The position numbers and the translations under genes are program-made. Positions 13,627-24,354 of a stretch of DNA of 64,000 nt are shown here, in pieces. Source of the stretch: Aselliscus stoliczkanus. Lineage: Eukaryota > Chordata > Mammalia > Chiroptera > Hipposideridae. The notes beneath the pieces were generated by a model that saw only the letters and a program-made list of their open reading frames with translations, ran no database searches and had not been told where the DNA came from. Within the stretch, counting starts at the first letter, position 1. Every line of letters begins with the position of its first letter. Location of the stretch: assembly GCA_033961575.1 (NCBI GenBank), contig CM066734.1, positions 80,560,501 to 80,624,500 on the forward strand, read 5' to 3'.

Positions 13627-15348
13627 AGCATTTACGGACAGTTAATCTATGACAAGGGAAGCAAGAATTTACACTGGAGTAAAGATAGTCTATTCAATAA
13701 ATGGTGCTGGGAAAATTGGACTGACACATGCAAAAAAATGAAACTGGATCATCTCCTTACGCCTTATACAAGAACAAATTCAAAATGGATTAAAGACTTA
13801 AATGTAAGACCTGAAATCATAAAAATCCTAAATGAAAATATAGGGAGTACATTTGCAGACATTACCCGGAGCAATATTTTTACTGATACATCCCTACGGG
13901 CAAGGGAAGTAAAAGAAAAAATGAACATATGGGATTATATCAGACTTAAAAGTTTTTTCACAACAAAGGAAACCATTAATAAAACAAAAAGGAAGCCTAC
14001 TGAATGGGAGAATATATTTGCCAACGATATATCTGATAAGGGGTTAATATCCAAAATTTATAAAACACTCATGAAACTCAACACCAAAAAAACAAACAAC
14101 CCAATTAAAAAATGGGCAGAAGATATGAAGAGACATTTCTCTAAAGAGGACATACAGATGGCCAACAGGCATATGAAAAAAAGTTCAACCTCACTGGTCA
14201 TTAGGGAAATGCAAATAAAAACCACCATGAGATACCACCTCACTCCAGTCAGAATGGCTATCATCAACAAATCAACAAACAACAAGTGCTGGCGGGGCTG
14301 TGGGGAAAAGGGGACCCTGCTGCACTGTTGGTGGGACTGCAGATTGGTGCAGCCACTATGGAAGTCAGTATGGAGGTATCTCAAAGAACTGGAAATAGAG
14401 CTACCGTTTGACCCAGCAATTCCACTCCTAGGTATTTATCCTGAAAAAACCAAGACACTTATTCAAAAAAAGTTATGCACCCCGATGTTCATAGCAGCAC
14501 AATTTACAAAAGCTAAGACTTGGAAACAACCAAAATGCCCGTCAGTAGATGACTGGATTAAGCAACTGTGGTATATTTATACAATGGAGTATTACTCCGC
14601 TATAAAGAAGAATGAAATCGTGCCATTTGCAATGATATGGATGGACCTAGAGACTATAATGTTGAGTGAAATAAGTCAGTCAGAGAAGGACAAATACCAT
14701 ATGATCTCACTTATATGTGGAATATGAAAAACTGTATGAATGAGCAAAGTAAACAGAAACTGTCTCATAGATATAGAGGAAAAATCAGGGTTGCTAATTT
14801 GGAGAGGAATGGGAATGAGAGAGAAGGGGAAGGGATTAGACAGCAAAAATAGGCAACTACAATATTGCTACTGGGATAGGAAAAACAGTTTGGGGAATAT
14901 AATTAATAATGTTGTAAATATTCTGTGGAATGTCAGATGATCATAGGTCTTGTTAGGGAGACCATTTCATGGATGGAGTAGAGGTTTGATCACTGCACTG
15001 TATTACTAAAGTGGAGGTGGTATACCTACTGTAATTGAATATATATAGATAGTCACGGGATGTGGATTATACTGTGGAAGAGAGTCAGAGGAAGAGTAAT
15101 AGATATATATGATATGGGGGGGTGTGGGGGGGTGTATTGGGGGTGGGGGGTTTGTCACTTTGAGGGGTAAAATGTATAACTATTGCACTGTGTTGTACAC
15201 CTGAAACTATTGGGGGTGGGGGGGTTGTCACTTTGAGGGGTAAAATGTATAACTATTGCACTGTGTTGTACACCTGAAACTAATTAAAAATAAAATAAAA
15301 TTAAAAAAATAAAAAAAAAATAAAAAAAAAATAAAAAAAAAAAATAAA
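13627..15348 (+). mobile_element. Young 5'-truncated LINE-1
   Basis: The element starts abruptly inside ORF2, reads through an uninterrupted ORF2 C-terminus, a 3' UTR with G-tracts, and an A-rich tail (about 15286-15348). It is flanked by a perfect 19-bp duplication ending in ggcctg: 13608-13626 on the left and 15349-15367 on the right. This is the signature of target-primed reverse transcription with 5' truncation. The 3' UTR carries a 73-bp tandem duplication (15135-15207 and 15208-15280) that is absent from the related copy near 26 kb. The intact frame and clean duplication point to recent insertion. Confidence 0.95.
13630..14727 (+). pseudogene. LINE-1 ORF2p C-terminal fragment
   Basis: An open frame of about 365 codons covers the last third of LINE-1 ORF2p, the endonuclease/reverse transcriptase that mobilises L1 and, in trans, SINEs. 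The endonuclease and RT catalytic domains are absent because the insertion is 5' truncated. The frame is already open at the truncation point, so the ATG at 13738 is an internal methionine (MKLDH). Recognisable landmarks are [60 protein letters not shown], and [13 protein letters not shown]. The cysteine-rich motif is [18 protein letters not shown] (C-x3-C-x7-H-x4-C), at about codons 219-236. The reading ends with TGA at 14725-14727, close to the usual ORF2 end. There is no promoter, and expression is not expected except by read-through. The lack of stops or frameshifts is the main sign of youth. Confidence 0.93.
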
Positions 15349-15593
15349 TAAAAAATAAAAAGGCCTGGAATTTACCCTCCTCACATCGTACTCTGTGCAG
15401 TCTTAGTTGTACCATACATAAACAAAGGATAGCTACAATCCGTTGATAGGGTATTTCTCCTATTTGATTATAGATCATCACAGACTATTTATGATGCTTT
15501 TCTTTCCTTTCTAGCATATTGAAATGCTTGACTTTTATTTGAAAGTAAGTGTACTTCTTGTCAGTGAATCTGACAATTGGACACTTTACTTGC

Positions 15594-16060
15594 TGTATTA
15601 GTTCCCAAGGGCTACCATAACAAAGTACCACAAACTGAGTGGCTTAAAACAACAAATTTATTGCATCACAGCTCTGGAGGTCAGAAGCCTGACATCAGTG
15701 TGTCAGCAGGACCAAGGTTTCTCTGAAAGCTCTAGTGATTGACCTATCCTATGCCTCTTTCCTACCGTCTGTAGCCCCAGGAGTTCCTTGGCCTGTAGAT
15801 AAAGCCCTCCAATTTTCTGTCTTCTACTGGTATTCTCTCTGTGTGTCTTCATATCATTTTCCTTCTGTGTGTGTCTGTCTCTGTACTCAAGTTTCCCCTT
15901 TTATAGGACACCAGTCATGCTGGAATAGGGTCCACCCTAATGACTTAACTTTAACTTGATTAGCTCTGTGAACATCCCATTTGCAAATAAGTTCACATTC
16001 TGAGGTACTGGGGTGACGACTTCAATATGTCTTTTTTAATGAGATACAATACAACTCATA
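15594..16060 (-). mobile_element. MLT1-type LTR (ERVL-MaLR), reverse
   Basis: On the plus strand it begins 'tgtattagttcccaaggg' and runs through 'acaaagtaccacaaactgag', 'ggcttaaaacaacaaattta', 'cagctctggaggtcagaag', 'ttataggacaccagtcatg' and 'ttcacattctgaggtactgggg'. This is the reverse complement of an MLT1/MST LTR. It is complete or nearly so and moderately diverged, and a pyrimidine/GT-rich stretch is expanded near 15830-15880. It has no internal MaLR sequence and is probably solo. Confidence 0.88.
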
Positions 16061-18549
16061 ATACTCATCCATCACTCAGTAATACTGAAATATCACATGT
16101 AAAACTTGCACTATAGAGACCAGAACATATGCAGACACCATGTAGTAGGTTAGTTTCTAAAGCAGAAAAGAATAAGAGGCTGAGATACACTTTATCATCC
16201 TGTGGAGTAGTGAGGATTGGGGCAAAATGACAAAAAGCTGAAATGAATTACGGTACCAATGTGTAGTGTGACATTCACTCAAAAGATGACATTAATCAAA
16301 TGACTGCTAGCATCATTTACTGTATTCTAATTTTAATACAATTTTTTCCCTTTCTTCAAATACATTTTTTGGCACCCTCTGAATGTATATGTACACATAT
16401 ATACATATACATATCAGTGTGCTTGATAATAAGGAACAACATAAGCAAAAAAGCTAGTAGACCGCATATGTTTTGATGTTAAGTAAAATAATTCCAAATA
16501 TATCTTTACAGATTGACAAAGTGAATTGATTTTGAATATAAAAAAATTTGTAGAATTGACAGCTAATAAAATATTATTTCTTGATGTAATCATTACAATA
16601 ACCACAGATATATTAGACATATCTCTTTTATGTCACTCTGGTTCAAAGTTTTCAGTGGTTCCCATGCCATTAAAAATTAAAAAATTAAATCCCTGTTTCT
16701 TATCAAAAATCAAGATTCTTCAATAATTTTGACTTAAACTCTTTATTTAATATGGTTTCTCTCTTACTCCTCTTTTCTATATGCATCTTATTTGTACAGT
16801 CTTTATAGAGATATATAAGCACAGGTTCGGCTTTCTTGTCTTTATGTTTCTAGCCATACACTCCTCTCTATGGGATATCCATATATCTTTCTACCACATC
16901 TATCTATTAAATTCTACACATTTGATCTATTTCATATTCCACCTCCTAAGTTACATGCTCTGTGGTTCCTCCAACCCTCAATTAAAGTGACTTTTCCTCC
17001 TTTGTTTACATGAACAAAGATACATATGTTGAAAAAACAGCTCAATAGCATATATCACTTCCTACTTTGTTTTAGTGTTTTTGTTTGTTTGTCTTTGATG
17101 CCAATGTTTCAAGATCAGAGAATATGTGGTATTCTATTTATATTTTCTGTAACATATAGCATCTATTGGAAGTTCAGGTATATAACACAAGATCAATTAA
17201 TATTTGTTAAATTAAATTTGTTTTATTTATAAGTGTACTCAAATATGTACTCTCAGCACTTAGAAACAAAATCAATATTCTTTCCAAGGTACAATTCTAG
17301 CTTCCCCAACATCAGAATATACACGGATCTCTTTAGTGTGAAGGTTTTACTATTCTCCCCTCCCCTTTTTATCTTCCATTATACAACTATTTGAGAAATA
17401 GCATAATAATTGTTTGTCTTCTGATCACTTACAAAATGAAGGGTGTAACTATAAGAGGAATGAGCACATATGTAACATTTTGTGTATGTAACCTGATTTA
17501 AGAGTTTACAGAAATACATATTAAATTTTATAGGCTAAATACAAAAACAGTCTCTGATTTACAAAACTTACAAGAATAGTAAAACTGAAAGGGATGGGTT
17601 TTGACCAGTTTAATTTCTAATTAGCATCTAAATGACCCACGCTTATACATATTTTGAAACTACTTATTGCTGCTAGATTCCTTCCTCCAGTGGCATCTGA
17701 AACTACATAGAATAAGTAACAAAGAATGTTAAACAATGCAAAAGTTTCAGCCATGTTCTTTGTAAAATGTCCCCCAATATTCAAATTTCCTCTAGGAAGC
17801 AAAGCTACATTTAGCCCGACACAACCATCCCAATGTTTTTCTCTTTGCCTGGTAGTCTTTCTTGGCAGAAAAGACTGTGCGTTGTCTAGTAGGGGGTGTT
17901 AATTTCAGAAGTTTCCAGTAGATTTACCACAGTAACTGCAAGAAAGAAACCCATTCATTTTCTATAGACATGATCTAATCTCAGAGGTCTGTGATGTGAA
18001 GTATAAGAAGGTGGTCAAGTCGGCTGAATGGACATTAGCGCTATGTATCTTTTCATATAAATGCGGAAGACAATTATTCCCTCAGGTTATAAACTCTCTT
18101 TATTTTCACCTTCATTGATTCACCATTAGTTGTGCAAATTCAAAACAGGGTATCTGGCTGCTTCTGTTTTTAAAGTTCTGCATCCTCTGCTTCCATCATG
18201 CTGTTTAAAAATGTTGTTCTCTATAGAGCTGTTTATCTTTAAGGGTGTGCAAAATTTTAAGCTAATACATATTGGTATTGAACCATAGTTAGTGGAATTA
18301 CACTATAATTCCCCATTGAATTTGATAGCTTCTATTATTATTATTAACAATGTAAAAGAATACATTGTACCAATAATAGCTATATATACAATATCAGTTA
18401 TTTATCTGAGTATTAAATGGGACATAGGGAAGAGAGGAAGGTGGTGGCTGGGTCTACAACTGAGATGACAGAAAACTTCTATGTTTCTTCTGACTTACCT
18501 TTGGTTGAAGCAACGATTAATTTATCAATACATGTGCAAATGTAAGTTG
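16061..18549. other. Unique AT-rich DNA with possible L2 scrap
   Basis: No gene is supported. A stretch at about 17090-17215 ending 'caattaatatttgttaaat' may be a worn L2 3' end, but the match is weak. An alternating TA/CA stretch lies at about 16386-16415. Confidence 0.4.
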
Positions 18550-18905
18550 TATGTATAAATTAGAATAAAAAGAATAACCAAAAACTTATTTTTACCAACT
18601 CTCCAGTCTAAGGAATTTACACATATTAATTCATTAATAAAAATGTTACATGGGGCCGGCCGAGTGACGCGGTGGTTAAGCGCTGGCTTGGGAAGCCAGC
18701 AGCCCCGGTTCGGGTCCCACATATGAGGGCCAGTGACACTGTCCTCAAAAAAAAAAAAAAGTTACAATGTAGGAGCTATCATCAATATCACCTATAATTT
18801 GCAGATGAGGAAATAAAACCATACAACTTAAAAAATTTTCCTTAAAATCATAAACATAATAGGTGGTAGCACCTAAGATGGAATCCCAGCCTGTCTATTT
18901 CTAGA
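18550..18905 (-). repeat. MIR fragment (reverse), split by a SINE
   Basis: The right part, 'ttgcagatgaggaaataaaacc' to 'ggaatcccagcctgtctatt', is a reverse MIR. The left part, 'aaggaatttacacatattaattcatt', fits the adjoining MIR/L2 portion. The SINE at 18653-18760 interrupts it. Confidence 0.5.
18653..18760 (+). repeat. tRNA-derived SINE, family A
   Basis: A compact SINE with a GGGGCCGGCC start and a degenerate polymerase III A box (tgacgcggtgg, 18665-18675). An anticodon-like hairpin follows (ctggc and gccag around a 7-base loop), then a B box (ggttcgggtcc, 18707-18717), 'gagggccagtgacactgtcctc' and a 14-base poly-A. 'gttaca' before the element (18645-18650) and after the tail (18761-18766) suggests a short duplication. 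The copies at 54.7 and 40.9 kb are the same family. Confidence 0.9.
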
Positions 18906-19589
18906 GCTTTAGCTACTGACCACTGCATTTTACTGAATCCGTTTCTTCCTCTCTTGCTGCCATTTAAACTACATAGTTGTGTAAACCCTTCCCTATCTTA
19001 TCAGTGATGCCTGATATGAAAAATTATAAACTGATCAATTTCACTGACATGCAGATAATAATGTGCACATCATAAACTATATATTAGAATACTTGAATCT
19101 GATATTGGATCAATCACTTTTTCTTTCATTTGCTTTAAGATGAGATTCTGCTTTATTCACAATTACTGTAATACATATTCATACATATTTGTATGGCATA
19201 TAAATGTTTGACAAGGTTTTTATTGGAATAGATTTTCTTCCATAGATTCTTAATTGATGACATAATATCAGGAAGGGCAATGAATGGAAACGATAAGCTC
19301 AAATATTAGGATTATTCCTCATTGATTGTGGTTTGTTTTTTAATTGTTGGTTGGAAGAACTTAGGAAATTACTGTACAGCAGGAAACTCTCTTCTTTGTT
19401 GCTGGGAAACAGTCATTTGTGATTATTTCAAGGCATTGCCACCTGGAGTAAAAAACACTTTTCTTTGCCAAGATGCCAGATTAGATAGATCACATCACTT
19501 CATGTCCAAACGTCTGCTGAGACAAGGCTTGGTGTGCTGCGAAGTTCTATAGGCTGTGCTTTTAAGAACATGCATTTCAAAATTTCATG

Positions 19590-19690
19590 TACCAATTAGT
19601 CCATAAAATATTTATTGAGTCTCTAATATACTCAGAATACTGCAATAGTCACTGTGGGCAAGCCAAGGAAAACAGATAGTTTATAATTGT
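19590..19690 (-). repeat. L2 3' end fragment (reverse)
   Basis: 'ccataaaatatttattgagtctctaatat' followed by 'actgtgggcaagccaaggaaaacagatag' resembles the reverse complement of the L2 3' end (caacaaatatttattgagcacc, then aacaaaacagac). Confidence 0.5.
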
Positions 19691-21735
19691 TCTATTTCTC
19701 TAAAGAGGTATTATATTTATCATCTAAGGCGAGGAATAGTTCCAAACATAACATAGATGAGACGAGGTCCCTAACGCATATACGGGTAGGCTTTTCTGAA
19801 TGAGAGGCTGAGTGAAGCACAAAATCAAAGACATACCCAATGCAGTTGTCCCTTCTGCAATATGTTAACATCTAAATTCAGCTTGAATAAATCCAATAAT
19901 ATCTCTATGTACCTAAGAGGCAACCATCTTATTCTTTTGAGGTCTAATTATTAAGAATTCTTTACACCATTTGTCCTTATTGGTCCAATTATAGCAAGAA
20001 AGGTGAGATACCATCTCTTCAAACATCTGAAGATCCATCCTCCCTAAAACTGTGTTATTTATCTGTTCTGTAAGCCCAGCTTCCTAATTCCTCCACAATC
20101 TCCTGATGTACAGCTTTGTTTTCAGTACAGCTTTTTTGTCTTTTTATTAAATTCTCTTCAAGCCTTTAGGCTAATTAAAGCTCAACTTATCCAACACATA
20201 CAATGTTTAATTTCAAACAATTATCTTTCTAGCTTTCTCGTTTTCAGTGAGATAAATGCAGGATTCATGAGACAATAGGATTCACTTTGTTGCTGTGTTT
20301 TTGTTTGTTTGTTTGTTCTTTTGTTTTCTTTCCTGAGATGTGTTTTATGAATGACAATAGTTTATCAAATCAACCGGGAGGCACACTCAAAGATTTTGCT
20401 CAATTCTCACAAAAGGGAATGGGACCCACTGAGACTCAAACTAATTTGAAGCCAAATAATACTTCACCAGGGCAAAACTAATGGAATGGAGTAGAGTTGG
20501 GCTTGAAAGAAAAGTAAAATTAACAGAACATGATCACAGTTTTTGATAGTTTTGGCCTAAGTAGATGTGGCTTGAGGTGCTACTTTAGAAAGGCAGAGAC
20601 CACAGAGTGGTGTACGACAATAAGATAATTCAGTTAATGTAATTCAGACTATTTATGTCACCCTGTCTTTTTTATTAAACCAGAGTTTACTAGGATTGCA
20701 TGACCACTACAGTGCTGGCAGGGTGCAGTTTCTAAGAATTAGGCAGTTTGCTTAGACAGGATGGGAGGCTATTACTGTCTAATCTGCAATGAACAAGTAC
20801 GAACAATTGCCAGTGTCCTGGCAAGTCACTGTTCCAGTGATCAACTGCTTTCTGATGCAGTTTGTCATCACCCTGTACAGACATAATATGCCAAGAGGAA
20901 AAAAAAATAATGAGGCCTAGCTCTGTAACCAGTTTTTCTCTGATGAAATGTTTAACATCTATTGATGTGATTCTCACAGGCCTATAAATTCAACAAATAT
21001 TTAAGTGATTTCTTTTTAGTTTTTTGAATTCCATAGCTTTCTACTATAACATTTAAATGCTATGTTTTAAGTTTCAAAATACATTATCTAAAAAATCACT
21101 ACGCATCAGCAAGTCCTAACTTGAAACATGTTTCCTACTTTTAGCATAGTTTACTTTTTTGTAAATCTTGTGATGTGATTTTCTACTTTAAAAAAATAAT
21201 AAAATATTTTGACATAATAAAAATTCATTGATTTTTTTTATGGTTTCATTCTGCTTAAGAATGATAGAAAATACCTCATGATATAGAAAACAAAGACTAT
21301 AGTATTTTGATCTGCATCTATATCTGGAGGTCTAATAGTGTTTTTATTTCCTCTGAATGTTTTCTTCTTGAGAAAAGAAACTGACAGGTCTATTTAATCT
21401 TTTACATTGGCCATAGTGATAATTTCCTATTAAATATTTCATACTGTTTTACTGATAAAGATAATACATTATGCAAAACTTGGCACATACATGACCCAGG
21501 AGAGCATCTGCTGAAAAATAAAACATTTGAGAGCCTGGAACTTAGCACATAGCAGTGTTCCTGAGAAGACAAGCCAGACAACTCATGTATTCAGTGATAT
21601 AATGTGGGCTTCTGTAATGATACTCTGCTCCTATCCATATAGTGATCCTCTGTGTCCCAGCTGCTGGATGATTAGAGTGATGTGGAAAATCTCCCATAAA
21701 TCTGTCCAAAGGACATTGTCCCATTCATAAATATT

Positions 21736-21765
21736 GAATGAATGAATGAGTGAATGAATGAACTA
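21736..21765. repeat. (TGAA)n simple repeat
   Basis: About seven TGAA/TGAG units in a row. Confidence 0.85.
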
Positions 21766-22250
21766 ATAGTTTCTCTTAGTCTTAGAACATCAAAGCAAAA
21801 TCAACTTTAAATGTTTATCAATCACTCTCATAAAAGGTCTCACATATCACATTTATATGACAGTGGATGGAATTTAATTGGGAAAAATTATCTTTCTGTA
21901 TAAATGTGATTTTCCACCAACAGCAAAACATAGTCTTTGAAATAAGTTAGACAATCATAAGAGCATCACTTCTACTTGGAGTTCTAATCAGTACTTGATG
22001 TGATGTTGATTCTTCATTATCTAAAGACGGCAAAAATTAATGATATGAGTGTTTGTTTTAGAAGTTAAAAATTATATTGCAAATCTCCTGTAGTAGATTG
22101 TGACTGTCTTCTAAAATTTTTTTCTTACAATGTTTTACAGGTTCTTTTTCTGGAGAAATCATTCAATAAAGGTGAATCGAGCCATTCTTCTGGTACCATA
22201 CCCACCTATGGACAAATAGGTCCAAAAACATGATAATAAAGTTTTCCCTG

Positions 22251-22320
22251 ACAGATATTGGTAAATACATAAATATTTCCCAATAACAGATATTGGGAAA
22301 TATATAAATATTTCCCAATA
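22251..22320. repeat. 35-bp tandem duplication containing a palindrome
   Basis: Unit 1 (22251-22285) and unit 2 (22286-22320) abut and differ at only two bases. In unit 2 those changes complete a perfect 13-bp inverted repeat (22291-22303 and 22308-22320, 4-base loop). Origin unknown. Confidence 0.9.
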
Positions 22321-22653
22321 CTTAGTCTAAATATTTAATTTGGTCAGTTTTTCTCATCTTATAATAAGGAACACAACAAATATTAAACACAGAACATGAC
22401 TGAAGAAATTGTGTAGCATAAAGAAAAAAAGATGTTAAGTATAGAAAAAAGCCATTATCAGAGCTAGAAAAAAAAAGAATGGTGTGTTGAAATTAAAACT
22501 TAAAAAATGGCTGGAACTTGATATTTATTAAAGTTGAGATTGATTTCTAGAGGGAATGCCCATGTAAAAGGATTATACTTATTATTCAGGGATATGCTTA
22601 AAATGTTGGGTAAGAGAAAGCTCCAATTATTTATAGATCCATTTAGTGATTAC

Positions 22654-22700
22654 ATACACACACACAGACACACACACACACAGACACACACACACACACA
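22654..22700. repeat. (CA)n microsatellite
   Basis: Runs of CA interrupted twice by GA (cacacagacacacac). Confidence 0.95.
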
Positions 22701-22859
22701 ATATAGATTAAAAGCAAAATTAGGCTAATTAAGCTAAAGAAAAATAATGATCATTTAAGAAAATAATGTATTTTTTTTTATATTCAATAAAGCTTAAACT
22801 TAGGGCACTGAATATACTGTTGGCTTCTTCAGTGTACCCAAAATTACCTCACAGGATGT

Positions 22860-23010
22860 GCTGTGCAATAGGACAGAGTGGGGTTCAAATTCAATCCCAG
22901 CCTCTTACTAAGAGTGCAATTTTACCTACTGGGAATCCAATTACCTTATCTGAAAAATGGCAAAAATTATATAGAGAGTAATATACTCTGACAGTATTCT
23001 TTTTCAAAGC
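22860..23010 (+). repeat. MIR SINE, diverged
   Basis: 'gacagagtggggttcaaattcaatcccagcctcttacta' and 'ccttatctgaaaaatgg' match the MIR core and the 'cctcatctgtaaaatgg' segment. Confidence 0.65.
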
Positions 23011-23417
23011 ACATTATTTGGTGCAGTTGTATGTGGCTATAAATAATAATTACTAAGTGACCATGAAGTTTATAGTGGTTTATAAATTTCAACATGTCTT
23101 TCTGACTATCTCCTTTGTCACTTATATATAAAAAATGATGGTATGATATGATATACACACTCAGCATTCTTCCTGTATATTTCTATTTTAAATATCTACA
23201 AATATAATATATTTTTCCACAAAGACTGAAATAATCATTCATAGTGATAATTTTACAAAACAATTTAAAAATTTATTAACTCCTAACAGCTTTTGAAAAA
23301 ATTCCTTTCGTAGCTTAAATTTCTTGGAAATATTGCATTATCAAAAAAGTCATGATGCATTTTTGCAATGAAAAACATAGAAAAAAATATGTCATGACTT
23401 TTCTGACAACCCAATAG

Positions 23418-23419
<2 letters not shown>

Positions 23420-23471
<52 letters not shown>
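23420..23471. repeat. (AT)n microsatellite
   Basis: About 26 uninterrupted AT units. Confidence 0.97.
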
Positions 23472-23474
<3 letters not shown>

Positions 23475-23495
23475 TATTTTTCTTTTTTAATTTTT

Positions 23496-23590
23496 TTAAG
23501 AGTTTATTGGGGATTTGGGGGAGGAGAACAGCATTGGGGAATTGGGGAAGGGGAACAGACACGTCACTGTCCCCTTGTTCTTCAGTCTAT
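23496..23590 (-). repeat. 5'-truncated copy of the long composite SINE (tail only)
   Basis: On the minus strand it reads 'gactgaagaacaagggg...', then a C-rich stretch and 'ccccaataaactctt'. This matches the last ~95 bases of the 33.3-33.76 kb element. The AATAAA and TCTT tail is visible. The tRNA head and body are missing. Confidence 0.75.
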
Positions 23591-23875
23591 ATTTTTTAAA
23601 TTTTGATTAAATTATTGGGTGACATTGGTTAATAAAATTATATAGGTTTCAAGTGTACAATTCTATAATACATCCTCTATATATTACCTTGTGTGTTCAC
23701 CATCCGAAGTCAGTTCTTCTATCATCATATATTTGACCCCCTTTTAACCTCTTCTATTCCCCTTATCCCCCTTTACCCTCTGGTAACCACTAAACTGTTG
23801 TCTGTGTCTATGAGTTTTTGTTGTTTGTTTGTCTTCTTCATTTGTTGCTTTCAGTAATAAGAAAAGATATATACT
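23591..23875 (-). mobile_element. LINE-1 3' UTR (reverse)
   Basis: Read on the minus strand, the stretch carries 'caacagtttagtggttacca', 'agagggtaaaggggg', 'gaattgtacacttgaaacc' and 'taataattta'-type tail sequence. These are landmarks of a laurasiatherian LINE-1 3' UTR. Only the last ~280 bases are present. It abuts the SINE tail on its left. Confidence 0.75.
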
Positions 23876-24176
23876 ATGATTATTAGGATTTTTCTTCTAT
23901 ATAGTAGATACATGAAATTAGCAGCCTCAAGATTTACTAAGCCAAATTAATTAAACCCAGTGTTGGCCTCTAGTGAATATTGGGGTGAGTAAATCTTAAT
24001 CTTGTCTTTAGTAATCCTAGAATTTAAAGAAATAATCACATACATATTTATACATCAACAGATTTCTATTTCAATATATCTTGAATATATTGCACATTTT
24101 AATAGAGGTAATAAATTTCAATCACCTAAATTGTAGTTTAACCTCCTAATTGTGGTTGATTTTATCTACAAAGAGG

Positions 24177-24309
24177 TAAACCAATTGGCTAAGAGCTCGC
24201 TCAAGAGTGCAAGCTCTGAGCAACAGGGTCGCCAGTTCGATTCCCAGCCCCAGCTGAGCTGCTGCTGAGCTGCAAACAGGTGGCAGGATGGCTCAGGTAA
24301 AATAAACAA

Positions 24310-24352
<43 letters not shown>
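24177..24352 (+). repeat. tRNA-derived SINE, family B
   Basis: The best-preserved family B copy. The head is 'ttggctaagagctcgctcaagag', the B box region is 'gtcgccagttcgattcccag', and the body is 'cagctgagctgctgctgagctg' followed by 'aggtggcaggatggctcagg'. The tail is a (TAA)n run (about 24312-24350). From memory, the gtcgccagttcgattccc and ggatggctcag phrases also occur in rhinolophoid bat SINEs. Confidence 0.85.

Positions 24353-24354
<2 letters not shown>

Larger units (their letters stand above)
18906..22250. other. Unique AT-rich DNA
   Basis: No gene is recognised. Short open frames (for example 19322-19552 and 20732-20977) contain no domain and show no conserved context. A worn L2 piece lies at about 19590-19690 and a TGAA simple repeat at about 21736-21765. 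Confidence 0.4.

Noticed and set aside
14058..14384. Reverse frame inside the young LINE-1
   Set aside because: It is the antisense shadow of ORF2p. The sense frame has clear LINE-1 motifs.
18653..18760. Possible tRNA gene
   Set aside because: It has A-box-like and B-box sequences but also a family-wide 3' extension, a poly-A tail and several dispersed copies with target duplications. It is a SINE.
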